Positions 1-5,245 of a stretch of DNA of 5,494 nucleotides are shown here, in pieces; position 1 is the first letter of the stretch, and each line of letters opens with the position of its first letter. The position numbers and the translations under genes were made by a program. Below the pieces are notes generated by a model. That model searched no databases. It was not told where the DNA came from and saw only the letters and a program-made list of their open reading frames with translations. Source of the DNA: Limiplasma sp045538465 (lineage in GTDB: Bacteria > Bacillota > Clostridia > Christensenellales > Aristaeellaceae); the NCBI GenBank assembly GCA_045538465.1, contig JAZSRK010000152.1:1-5494 (forward strand), read 5' to 3'.

Positions 1-29
1 TCTGCCGCGAGGAAACCCTTCAGCGTGAA

Positions 30-79
30 CCCTCTCAGTCAGGCTGCGCCTGACAGCTCTCCCAGAGGGAGAGCCAAGG
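30..79 (+). repeat. Two-hairpin intergenic repeat, copy 1
   Basis: Two adjacent perfect hairpins are visible: GTCAGGC / GCCTGAC (38-44 with 48-54, loop TGC) and GCTCTCCC / GGGAGAGC (56-63 with 67-74, loop AGA). They are joined by a single A and preceded by CCTCTCA. The 50 bp unit recurs at 878-927 in the same orientation with only two differences (48 of 50 identical). Architecture and flanking words match the other copies at 527-574, 5246-5297 and 5414-5462, which differ in stem sequence. Confidence 0.85.
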
Positions 80-94
80 GTGGGACAGCCACGC

Positions 95-131
95 TTGACA
101 GTTCTACCAAAGGGAGAGCCAAGGGTGGGAC
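95..131 (+). repeat. Degenerate partial copy of the two-hairpin repeat
   Basis: The words TTGACAG, an imperfect second stem (GTTCTACC pairing with GGGAGAGC around AAA) and the trailing GCCAAGGGTGGGAC repeat the right half of copy 1. A 21 bp direct repeat at 66-86 and 111-131 is exact. The first hairpin is missing, so this looks like a partial tandem duplication that has since diverged. Confidence 0.6.
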
Positions 132-223
132 GACGGCCAACCTGCACCACCACTTGTTCGGGTTGCAAGGCGATGCACGTTGGCAGCCACCAGCCGGCCC
201 GCACCGCGACGGTAGAGAGCGAC

Positions 224-363
224 GTCAAATCCCCTGCTCTTTTTTGCGGCGGGGAAAAGGGCAAACGTAGCTGCGCCAAGTGACGGTTACCACAGCCAAT
301 TTACGATATGCACTTGTTAGTTTTGCCCGCCGCCGCAAAAAAGGGCGATCAAAGGGATTTGAC
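224..363. repeat. Imperfect foldback element (~140 bp)
   Basis: The ends are inverted copies: GTCAAATCCC at 224-233 and GGGATTTGAC at 354-363. Going inward, CTTTTTTGCGGCGG (239-252) pairs with CCGCCGCAAAAAAG (330-343), GGGCAAAC (259-266) largely pairs with GTTTTGCCC (320-328), and CAAGTG (277-282) pairs with CACTTG (311-316). A ~28 base centre remains unpaired. No coding capacity is visible and I see no clear target-site duplication. A miniature non-autonomous transposable element is possible; a structured RNA or a REP-like element is the alternative. Confidence 0.65.
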
Positions 364-388
364 CAAAGCGAACGTGTCGCTGTTTTCT

Positions 389-414
389 GGTTACTCTTTT
401 TAAAAAGAGTAACC
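389..414. repeat. Perfect 26 bp palindrome
   Basis: Two 13 bp arms, GGTTACTCTTTTT and AAAAAGAGTAACC, meet with no spacer, so each strand reads the same. It lies just right of the foldback (224-363) and left of another hairpin (422-442). It could cruciform or act as a dimeric protein site. A conventional terminator is less likely because the T run is inside the stem rather than after it. Its function is unknown. Confidence 0.8.
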
Positions 415-421
415 GCAGGGA

Positions 422-442
422 GTGGGGGTGCGTAACCCCCAC
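422..442. repeat. GC-rich hairpin GTGGGGGT / ACCCCCAC
   Basis: An 8 bp perfect stem (422-429 with 435-442) surrounds a GCGTA loop. It sits 7 bp after the 26 bp palindrome and 6 bp before the first composite repeat unit. There is no T run after it on either strand, so it is not a typical intrinsic terminator. Confidence 0.65.
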
Positions 443-448
443 CCAGTT

Positions 449-587
449 CCTCGCAGCGGCAGTGCGAGATAACCACACAGCGCCGCTGCCGCCAGCAGCA
501 AATGCTTGGCGAAAGCGAAGGGGTGGCACCCTCAGTCAGCTTCGCTGACAGCTCCCTCGCTTCGCGAAGGAGCCTTTGGCTGGCTGC
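449..587 (+). repeat. Composite multi-hairpin repeat, unit 1
   Basis: The unit begins with the hairpin CTCGCA / TGCGAG (450-455 with 463-468), continues through a CTGCCGCCAGCAGC segment and a GCTTGGCGAAAGC linker, then enters a two-hairpin repeat at 527-574. There GTCAGC / GCTGAC (535-540 with 544-549) is followed by a GCTCC / GGAGC stem (551-555 with 569-573) extended by TCGC / GCGA. Positions 449-550 align without gaps to 588-689; the last 48 bp of that alignment (503-550 and 642-689) are identical. Confidence 0.8.
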
Positions 588-805
588 CCTCGCAGCGGTA
601 CTGCGAGATAACTATACAGCACAGCTGCTGTCAGCAGTAACTGCTTGGCGAAAGCGAAGGGGTGGCACCCTCAGTCAGCTTCGCTGACACCCTACGGGCC
701 GGTCGCAGGCAAAGCCTGCTCCCCGCTTTGGCTAAAAATGTGCCACTGGCACATTTTCTTAACGCGTCGCGCCCACGCTTCGCGAAGGAGCCTTGGGTTG
801 GATAC
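588..805 (+). repeat. Composite multi-hairpin repeat, unit 2 (interrupted)
   Basis: This unit aligns to unit 1 over its first 102 bp (about 92 identical). It carries the hairpin CTCGCAG / CTGCGAG (589-595 with 601-607) and the first hairpin of the two-hairpin repeat (674-688). The second hairpin is broken: the left arm is absent and 86 bp of other sequence (690-775) stands in its place. The shared right part, CGCTTCGCGAAGGAGCCTT, resumes at 776-794. Confidence 0.8.
690..775. repeat. 86 bp structured segment replacing part of a repeat
   Basis: Relative to unit 1, the seven bases at 551-557 are replaced here by 86 bases. The segment holds the hairpin GCAGGC / GCCTGC (705-710 with 714-719, loop AAA) and an 11 bp perfect inverted repeat AAAATGTGCCA / TGGCACATTTT (735-745 with 747-757, one central C). 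It looks like another repeat type nested in unit 2, or a recombination product between repeat families. No reading frame of interest lies in it. Confidence 0.6.
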
Positions 806-927
806 CCTCGCAGCGGCACTGCGAGATAACCACACAGCATAGCTGCTGCCAGCAGCAAATGCTTGGCGAAAGCCAACCCCTCTCAGTCAGGCTACGCCTG
901 CCAGCTCTCCCAGAGGGAGAGCCAAGG
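806..927 (+). repeat. Composite multi-hairpin repeat, unit 3
   Basis: Positions 806-873 match 449-516 without gaps (about five differences), including the hairpin CTCGCAG / CTGCGAG (807-813 with 819-825) and GCTGCT / AGCAGC (842-847 with 851-856). The linker is shorter than in units 1 and 2. The two-hairpin part (878-927) is of the copy 1 type (30-79), so this unit joins the front of one variant to the back of another. Its first hairpin has one arm change (GCCTGCC instead of GCCTGAC), which unpairs the outer part of the stem. Confidence 0.8.
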
Positions 928-940
928 TAGGATGGCTTCC

Positions 941-979
941 CAGCTCCCTTTTGCGAAAGGGAGCCTTCGAAAAGAAGGC
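941..979. repeat. Partial repeat: second stem plus extra hairpin
   Basis: CAGCTCCC begins a perfect 9 bp stem, GCTCCCTTT / AAAGGGAGC (943-951 with 956-964, loop TGCG). This corresponds in position and flanks to the second stem of the two-hairpin repeat with a different stem sequence. It is followed by GCCTTC / GAAGGC (963-968 with 974-979, loop GAAAA). The first hairpin of the family is missing. It lies just past the operon terminator, seen from the minus strand. Confidence 0.6.
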
Positions 980-985
980 CAACAC

Positions 986-1027
986 AAAAACCCCCGCCGC
1001 CGGTTCACGCCGACCGGCAGGCAGGGG
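986..1027 (-). terminator. Rho-independent terminator of the minus-strand operon
   Basis: Read on the minus strand, a GC-rich stem CCCCTGCCTGCCGGT / ACCGGCGGCGGGGG (14 pairs with one bulged T and one G-U pair, 8-base loop) is followed directly by TTTTTGTG. It begins about 24 bp after the stop codon of the glycosyltransferase gene and closes the two-gene operon. Confidence 0.85.
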
Positions 1028-1032
1028 TCTCA

Positions 1033-1052
1033 GGGGAAGCCTTCCCCTTTTT
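1033..1052 (+). terminator. Possible plus-strand terminator overlapping the glycosyltransferase stop codon
   Basis: GGGGAA / TTCCCC (1033-1038 with 1042-1047, loop GCC) is followed on the plus strand by TTTTT, whose last bases belong to the glycosyltransferase stop codon. It would stop transcripts leaving the repeat region from entering the operon antisense. The stem is short, so this is tentative. Confidence 0.35.
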
Positions 1053-1974
1053 ACTTGCGCTCTTTTGCAATATAAATGGGACGGCGCTTGGTCTCCAGAT
1101 AGGTCTTGCTCAGGTATTGTCCCAAAATGCCCATGCAGAACAATTGAATGCCGCCCAGCAGCAGAATGATGCAGATGGTCGCCGGGAAACCCGCTACAGG
1201 ATCGCCCCAGACGAGGGCCTTTACAAAGAAGAACAGCAGCAGCATAAAGGCGATAATGCAGAAGATGACGCCCGCAATAGATGCAATGGCCAGCGGCATG
1301 GTGGAAAAACCAATGATGCCGTCAATGGAATAAATGAGCAATTTCCAGAAATTCCACTTGGTCTCACCGGCGCTGCGCTCGATGTTTTCATACTCCAGCC
1401 ACTTGGTTTGAAAACCCACCCATGCGAAGATGCCTTTGGAAAAACGGCTGTATTCCTGCATGGAAAGGATGGCATCCACCATCTGGCGGGTCATAAGACG
1501 AAAATCCCGTGCGCCGTCTACGATCTCGGTACGGGAGATCTTGCCCATGAGCCGGTAGAAGGCACGGGCAAACCAGCTGCGGATCTTGGGCTCGCCTTTG
1601 CGGGTGACCCGGCGGGTGGCCACACAGTCGAAACCTTCCTTCTCGAGCCCTTCCAGCATTTGGGGCAGCAAGGCGGGAGGATCCTGCAGGTCCACATCCA
1701 TAATGGCTACATAGTCGCCGGTGGCTGCTTCCAGGCCGGCAAACATGGCGCTTTCCTTGCCAAAATTGCGGGAAAAGCTGATGTAATGCACCCGCTCATC
1801 CTTTTCACGAAGGGTACGGAAGCCGCTTAACGTACCATCCTTGGAGCCGTCATCTACAAAGACGAACTCCCATTCCACGGGCATATCCGCCGTTTCTTTC
1901 AGAAAGGTATCGTAAAAAATCGGCAGTGCTTCCTCCTCGTTATAGCAAGGCACAATCACACTGATCTTTTTCAT
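1051..1974 (-). CDS. GtrB/DPM1-like family 2 glycosyltransferase, membrane-anchored
   Basis: This 307-residue protein has a GT-A fold catalytic domain at its N-terminus and two membrane segments at its C-terminus, the layout and length usual for GtrB/CsbB/YfdH-type enzymes. Visible motifs are VPCYNEEE (8-15), VDDGSKDGT (40-48), FSRNFGKE (67-74) and the metal- and donor-binding DVDLQDPP (93-100). Membrane helices lie near 228-251 and 264-286, followed by a basic tail (KTYLETKRRPIYIAKERK). By family knowledge, such enzymes transfer a sugar from a nucleotide sugar to undecaprenyl (or dolichyl) phosphate on the cytoplasmic side. The sugar cannot be told from sequence. ATG at 1974 is chosen because AGGAG lies 6 bases upstream. 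It is second in an operon, 30 bp after the secreted-protein gene. No GtrA flippase lies next to it in the window. Confidence 0.93.
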   Translation of the reverse strand: MKKISVIVPCYNEEEALPIFYDTFLKETADMPVEWEFVFVDDGSKDGTLSGFRTLREKDERVHYISFSRNFGKESAMFAGLEAATGDYVAIMDVDLQDPPALLPQMLEGLEKEGFDCVATRRVTRKGEPKIRSWFARAFYRLMGKISRTEIVDGARDFRLMTRQMVDAILSMQEYSRFSKGIFAWVGFQTKWLEYENIERSAGETKWNFWKLLIYSIDGIIGFSTMPLAIASIAGVIFCIIAFMLLLFFFVKALVWGDPVAGFPATICIILLLGGIQLFCMGILGQYLSKTYLETKRRPIYIAKERK

Positions 1975-1980
1975 GGGTGT

Positions 1981-1987
1981 CTCCTCT
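1981..1987 (-). promoter_or_regulatory. Ribosome binding site of the glycosyltransferase gene
   Basis: AGAGGAG on the minus strand, six bases before the ATG at 1974. It lies within the 30 bp gap between the two operon genes and supports the chosen start. Confidence 0.8.
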
Positions 1988-2004
1988 CACGGCCCGAATG
2001 GGCA

Positions 2005-3309
2005 TCAAATATCCATAGAAGGCTGGTAATCCAAGCTTTCCAGCATCATGATGACGATCTCGGAGGTCTCGTCCACGTCCACATCCTCATCAACGAGAAT
2101 GTACACATCGATCTCGTATAGGGTCTGGTCTTCTACTGCCGCCAGTACAAAGCTCAGCAGATCCATGTCACCCGTACGGATGTCGTAGGTGAACCACACA
2201 TGCTCCATGCCATCCAGCGTTTCGATGCTGCTTTCATCTGCCAATTCAGCATGCTCGTAGCTTTCCTTCATCATGTCCAGAACGGGGCCTTCCAGTTGCA
2301 GCATGGTTTCGGCATCCATACCGGCAAAGTTACCGGCATCGTTCACATATACCTGCGCCACAACGCCCGCTTGGCGGGAGATGAGCAGCCAGCCGTCCGA
2401 CTCCGTAACTTCCTCAAACCAGATGTCGAAGCATTCCACGCCGCCCTTAACATCCGCAAACAGCGTGCGGGCACGGGCAATGATGCTCTCGTCGGAACCG
2501 GCGTGCACTACCACGGTATCCACCGGTACATCCATGCGGAAGGAGCCGTCATCCGCTGTAACGGTCATGTGGGCGGTCTGGTCGCCGCTGGAGATGGATT
2601 GGGCAGGCTGGTCGTCGTCGGAGATCGATTGGATATCCTGACTGTTGATGTAATCCAGAACGGAGGAAAGACCGTTATCATCTTTCGGCTCAGGCGTATC
2701 CTCATCGGGCACGGTAAAGTCCAGAGAATCCTCAAAGTCCTTCAGGTAGCCAAGGTCTTCTTCCAGCTGGGCGGCGGCATCGTCGTCGAACAGGTAGCGG
2801 GATGCAACGGGATGCATCGTCCATACCTCCATCAGATCCTCACCGCGGTAAAAGAACGTCACCTTAGCCTCCAGCGTGCCGGACTGGGTGTTCAGCGTCA
2901 TGGTGCTCACCAGCGCCTCTTGGCCGTACATCTTCTCCAGCGCAAAAACAGGCTCGCCGGTCAGCTGATCCCCCATGCTGGCAAACAGCTGGGTAGCCAA
3001 TTCCTGCCGCTGTTCGTAGAGCTGCTGGGTCTCGCCCGGCTGATCCATTTCCATGCAGCTGACGCTCAACAGCGCACGTCCATTGGGCATACGGAACACA
3101 TACACCGTCGCGGCGCGGTTGCCCTGCGCAAACAGATCGTACATCTCCTGCAAGCCGCTGGGAACAGACATGTTCTTCGCATCCTCAAGAGCGTACATTT
3201 CCACGCCCTCCGGCTGATGGAAATTGGCGATGTGATCGGTAGCCTGCGCCGCAGGCAGCCACAAAAGCAGCAGAGAAAGAACGAAAGCCAGTACACGGTT
3301 GTGCTTCAT
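2005..3309 (-). CDS. Secreted acidic protein of unknown function
   Basis: I do not recognise a family for this 434-residue protein. It begins with a clear signal peptide: basic MKHNR, a hydrophobic core (6-18) and an AQA site, with cleavage predicted after residue 23. There is no lipobox cysteine and no later membrane helix, so release to the outside is likely. Residues ~25-200 and ~248-434 look like two alpha/beta domains, each ending in a hydrophobic strand followed by an acidic helix (DDDAAAQLEEDLGYLKDFEDSLDF; DEDVDVDETSEIVIMMLESLDY), which hints at an internal duplication. They are joined by an acidic Asp/Ser/Gln linker (~201-247) with the decapeptide repeat QSISDDDQPA / QSISSGDQTA (227-246). 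The whole mature protein is strongly acidic. Only two cysteines are seen. ATG at 3309 follows AAAGGGGG by 8 bases. It is first in an operon with the glycosyltransferase. No catalytic motif is evident; a binding or sensing role is only a guess. Confidence 0.88.
   Translation of the reverse strand: MKHNRVLAFVLSLLLLWLPAAQATDHIANFHQPEGVEMYALEDAKNMSVPSGLQEMYDLFAQGNRAATVYVFRMPNGRALLSVSCMEMDQPGETQQLYEQRQELATQLFASMGDQLTGEPVFALEKMYGQEALVSTMTLNTQSGTLEAKVTFFYRGEDLMEVWTMHPVASRYLFDDDAAAQLEEDLGYLKDFEDSLDFTVPDEDTPEPKDDNGLSSVLDYINSQDIQSISDDDQPAQSISSGDQTAHMTVTADDGSFRMDVPVDTVVVHAGSDESIIARARTLFADVKGGVECFDIWFEEVTESDGWLLISRQAGVVAQVYVNDAGNFAGMDAETMLQLEGPVLDMMKESYEHAELADESSIETLDGMEHVWFTYDIRTGDMDLLSFVLAAVEDQTLYEIDVYILVDEDVDVDETSEIVIMMLESLDYQPSMDI
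2572..2631 (-). repeat. Two 30 bp tandem repeats in the linker of the secreted protein
   Basis: Positions 2572-2601 and 2602-2631 match at about 24 of 30 bases and encode QSISSGDQTA (residues 237-246) and QSISDDDQPA (227-236). The unit is a whole number of codons, so gain or loss would change linker length without a frameshift. Confidence 0.75.
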
Positions 3310-3317
3310 GGGATGAT

Positions 3318-3325
3318 CCCCCTTT
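3318..3325 (-). promoter_or_regulatory. Ribosome binding site of the secreted-protein gene
   Basis: AAAGGGGG on the minus strand, eight bases before the ATG at 3309. It departs from the AGGAGG consensus but is strongly purine-rich, and it is the only candidate near this start. Confidence 0.65.
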
Positions 3326-3339
3326 GATCAAGCATATAC

Positions 3340-3358
3340 ATGGATAGAAAGAATCCAT
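3340..3358. promoter_or_regulatory. Inverted repeat ATGGAT / ATCCAT in the leader of the secreted-protein operon
   Basis: Six-base arms (3340-3345 and 3353-3358) flank seven bases. It lies between the -10 box (3369-3374) and the ribosome binding site, so it would be just downstream of the transcription start. It could be an operator or a small leader hairpin; short arms make chance possible. Confidence 0.35.
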
Positions 3359-3368
3359 AGTAGCATTT

Positions 3369-3398
3369 ATTATACCATGAAACGACAGAAGAACACAA
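3369..3398 (-). promoter_or_regulatory. Promoter of the secreted protein-glycosyltransferase operon
   Basis: On the minus strand there is a perfect TATAAT (3369-3374) preceded by TGG, giving an extended -10. A weak -35 candidate, TTGTGT (3393-3398), lies 18 bases upstream. The predicted start falls about 50 bases before the ATG at 3309. The poor -35 suits an extended -10 promoter. Confidence 0.75.
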
Positions 3399-3425
3399 TA
3401 TCCCGTTGGTCTTGGCGGCGGCGGC

Positions 3426-3488
3426 TGTAACGCTACAACACTATCGTAGCTATCGTAGCGCTACATTGGATAAGCAACGCTTGCAAGC
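3426..3488. promoter_or_regulatory. Cluster of inverted and direct repeats between the divergent promoters
   Basis: TGTAACGCTAC (3426-3436) and GTAGCGCTACA (3455-3465) form an inverted repeat with 10 of 11 bases matching. Between them CTATCGTAG occurs twice in tandem (3441-3449, 3450-3458), so GCTAC/GTAGC half-sites recur at several points. A further perfect palindrome, GCTTGCAAGC (3479-3488), ends 7 bases before the -35 box of the oxidoreductase promoter. The position suggests a regulator site controlling one or both divergent promoters. No regulator gene is in the window. Confidence 0.5.
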
Positions 3489-3495
3489 CCTTGTA

Positions 3496-3524
3496 TTGAC
3501 CACCAACCGGCAAAATGCTATACT
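3496..3524 (+). promoter_or_regulatory. Promoter of the FAD oxidoreductase gene
   Basis: TTGACC (3496-3501), a 17-base spacer and TATACT (3519-3524) make a good housekeeping-type promoter with five of six matches in each box. TGC just before the -10 adds an extended -10. The expected transcription start near 3531 leaves a leader of about 50 bases. Confidence 0.85.
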
Positions 3525-3562
3525 ATGAAAGTACGTGTATACATATTTTTCTCACCCGGCAC

Positions 3563-3570
3563 AAAGGAGG
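3563..3570 (+). promoter_or_regulatory. Ribosome binding site deciding the oxidoreductase start
   Basis: AAAGGAGG lies nine bases before the ATG at 3580. An in-frame GTG at 3535 would add 15 residues but has no such site, lies at the predicted transcription start, and would put the ribosome binding site inside the coding region. Confidence 0.9.
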
Positions 3571-3579
3571 AACCCCCCT

Positions 3580-5151
3580 ATGAAAAAAGTACTGATCATC
3601 GGCGCAGGCCCCGCTGGTCTTACCGCTGCCTACGAGCTTTTGAAGCGTGGCGAATTTGACGTGACCATTCTGGAAAAGACCGACCGCATCGGCGGCATTT
3701 CCCAGACCGTGCGCCACGGCGGCAACCGCATGGACATCGGCGGCCACCGGTTTTTCTCCAAGGATCAGCGGGTGATGCAGTGGTGGGCGGATATGATGCC
3801 CCTGCAGGGTGCCCCCTCCTTTGATGACAAGACCCTCAGCCGTGAAGTATCCCTCACCGAGGGCGGTCCCGATCCGGAGAGCGAAGACCGGGTCATGCTG
3901 ATCCGCAACCGCGTCAGCCGTATCTACTACCAGAAGCATTTCTTCGATTATCCCATCAGCCTCAAGTGGGAGACCCTCAAGACCATGGGTTTCGGCACCA
4001 CGATGAAGGTGGGTTTCAGCTTCCTGAAGGCCACGCTGATGAAAAAGCCCAACGACAACTTGGAGAACTACTACATCAACTCCTTTGGCAGAAAGCTGTA
4101 CAGCATGTTCTTTGAGGGCTACACCGAGAAGCTGTGGGGCCGCCATCCCAGCGAGATCGACGCCAGCTGGGGCAAGCAGCGCACCAAGGAGCTGAGCATC
4201 TTCGGCATTTTGAAGGATATGCTGGGCAAGGTGTTCCTTACCAAGGAGCAGCGGGCTAAGCAGGTGCAGACCTCCCTGATCGAGGAGTTCCGCTACCCCA
4301 AGTACGGCCCCGGTCAGCTGTGGGAAACCGTGGCTGACGAGGTGCAGAAGCTGGGCGGCAAGCTGGTGATGGAAAGCGAAGTGCTGGGCGTTGCCACCGA
4401 GGGTGACAAGGTGACCTCCGTCACCTTCCGGGATGCCAATGGTGAGCACACCGAGAGCGCCGACATCGTGTTCTCCTCCATGCCTGTGAAGGATCTGGTA
4501 GCCGGTATGAACGACGTGCCCGCCGACATCGCCCGGGTGGCCGAAGGCCTGCCCTACCGCGATTTCGTTACCGTGGGTCTGCTGGTAGACAAGCTGGAAT
4601 TGAAGAACGAGACCAAGCTGAAGACCCTTGGCAACATCGTGCCCGATTGCTGGATCTACGTGCAGGATACCGGCGTGAAGCTGGGCCGCATCCAGATCTT
4701 CAACAACTGGAGCCCCTACTTGGTGGCCGACCCCGAGAACACCGTCTGGGTGGGTCTGGAATACTTCTGCAACGAAGGCGACGATTTCTGGAATATGTCC
4801 GAAGAGGACTGCACCGCCATGGCCATCAAAGAGCTGGTCTCCATGGGCGTCATCCGGGATGCTTCCTGCGTAAAGGACAGCCACCGGGAGCGCATCCAGA
4901 AGGCCTACCCCGCCTACTTTGATACCTACGACGAGATGGATAAGCTGGTCGCCTACCTGAGCGGCTTCGAAAACCTCTACTGCGTAGGCCGCAACGGTCA
5001 GCACCGCTACAACAACATGGACCACTCCATGGCAACCTCCTTTGAGGCGGTGGATAACATTCTGGCCGACAAGGTGGATAAGACGAACATCTGGAATGTG
5101 AACACCGAGCAGGAGTATCACGAAGAGGCTAAGAGCGAAGAGAAGAAATAA
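3580..5151 (+). CDS. FAD-dependent oxidoreductase related to UDP-galactopyranose mutase
   Basis: The 523-residue protein opens with a Rossmann FAD-binding motif: GAGPAG (8-13), E32 at the end of the second strand for the adenosine ribose, and RIGG (36-39). Several stretches resemble UDP-galactopyranose mutase: GGHRFFSK (54-61, compare the GxHIFHT region), FFDYPI (121-126), YTEKLWGRHPSEI (181-193, compare YTxKQWG, whose Trp contacts the uridine) and a C-terminal flavin-contact stretch GRNGQHRYNNMDHSM (470-484, compare the YYDMDQ region). It is longer than typical mutases (about 370-400), so it is better called a relative than a true Glf. The product may act on a nucleotide or lipid-linked sugar; substrate and reaction are not established. 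It is cytosolic, with no signal peptide or membrane helix. Lysine codons are mostly AAG, and third positions are strongly G/C-rich, in keeping with good expression. It is a single-gene unit, divergent from the glycosyltransferase operon. Confidence 0.9.
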   Translation: MKKVLIIGAGPAGLTAAYELLKRGEFDVTILEKTDRIGGISQTVRHGGNRMDIGGHRFFSKDQRVMQWWADMMPLQGAPSFDDKTLSREVSLTEGGPDPESEDRVMLIRNRVSRIYYQKHFFDYPISLKWETLKTMGFGTTMKVGFSFLKATLMKKPNDNLENYYINSFGRKLYSMFFEGYTEKLWGRHPSEIDASWGKQRTKELSIFGILKDMLGKVFLTKEQRAKQVQTSLIEEFRYPKYGPGQLWETVADEVQKLGGKLVMESEVLGVATEGDKVTSVTFRDANGEHTESADIVFSSMPVKDLVAGMNDVPADIARVAEGLPYRDFVTVGLLVDKLELKNETKLKTLGNIVPDCWIYVQDTGVKLGRIQIFNNWSPYLVADPENTVWVGLEYFCNEGDDFWNMSEEDCTAMAIKELVSMGVIRDASCVKDSHRERIQKAYPAYFDTYDEMDKLVAYLSGFENLYCVGRNGQHRYNNMDHSMATSFEAVDNILADKVDKTNIWNVNTEQEYHEEAKSEEKK

Positions 5152-5165
5152 GCGAATCGCAATAG

Positions 5166-5209
5166 ATGCACCCCTGCGCAGCGTGATGAGCTGTGCGGGG
5201 GTGTATTTT
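5166..5209 (+). terminator. Rho-independent terminator of the oxidoreductase gene
   Basis: A 17-pair uninterrupted stem (5166-5182 with 5190-5206, three G-U pairs, loop GTGATGA) is followed by a short T run ending in TTTTA. It starts 14 bases after the TAA stop. The outer A/T pairs overlap the T run. Confidence 0.9.
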
Positions 5210-5245
5210 ATGGTCATGGTGTGCTAGTTGAATGTCCACAGAAAA

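Larger units (their letters stand above)
1..1050. other. Gene-free repeat-dense intergenic region
   Basis: No open reading frame here has a convincing ribosome binding site, protein-like composition or recognisable motif, and the short frames run through repeats. The stretch holds several families of palindromic repeats, described separately. Positions 132-223 between the first repeat pair and the foldback are GC-rich and show no clear structure or gene. The first ~29 bases are too short to interpret. The region lies downstream of the minus-strand operon; whatever borders it on the left is outside the window. Confidence 0.75.

Noticed and set aside
140..223. Possible tRNA-like stretch with GGTTCGGGTTGC-type words
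   Set aside because: No acceptor, D, anticodon and T arms can be laid out in order.
224..363. Insertion sequence remnant
   Set aside because: There are inverted ends but no transposase fragment and no clear target duplication, so it is reported only as a foldback repeat.
30..927. CRISPR array
   Set aside because: The repeats have irregular spacing, internal double hairpins and no uniform unique spacers, and no cas gene is present.
25..1169. Several 60-80 codon open frames in the repeat region
   Set aside because: They run through palindromic repeats in both strands, lack ribosome binding sites and have no protein-like features.
1117..1830. 237-codon open frame on the plus strand, opposite the glycosyltransferase gene
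   Set aside because: It is a shadow of a well-recognised family 2 glycosyltransferase gene and has no supporting start site.
2200..3327. 375-codon open frame on the plus strand, opposite the secreted-protein gene
   Set aside because: The minus-strand frame has a signal peptide, promoter and ribosome binding site; this one has a His/Gln/Arg-rich antisense composition and no motif.
3535..3579. Upstream GTG start adding 15 residues to the oxidoreductase
   Set aside because: No ribosome binding site precedes it, it coincides with the predicted transcription start, and the added residues precede a canonical MKKVLIIGAG N-terminus that has its own AAAGGAGG.
3523..5217. 564-codon open frame on the minus strand, opposite the oxidoreductase gene
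   Set aside because: It lies antisense over a gene with clear motifs, promoter, ribosome binding site and terminator. Its His/Val/Gly/Leu-rich composition is that expected from the complement of a G/C-ending codon pattern, and no motif is visible.
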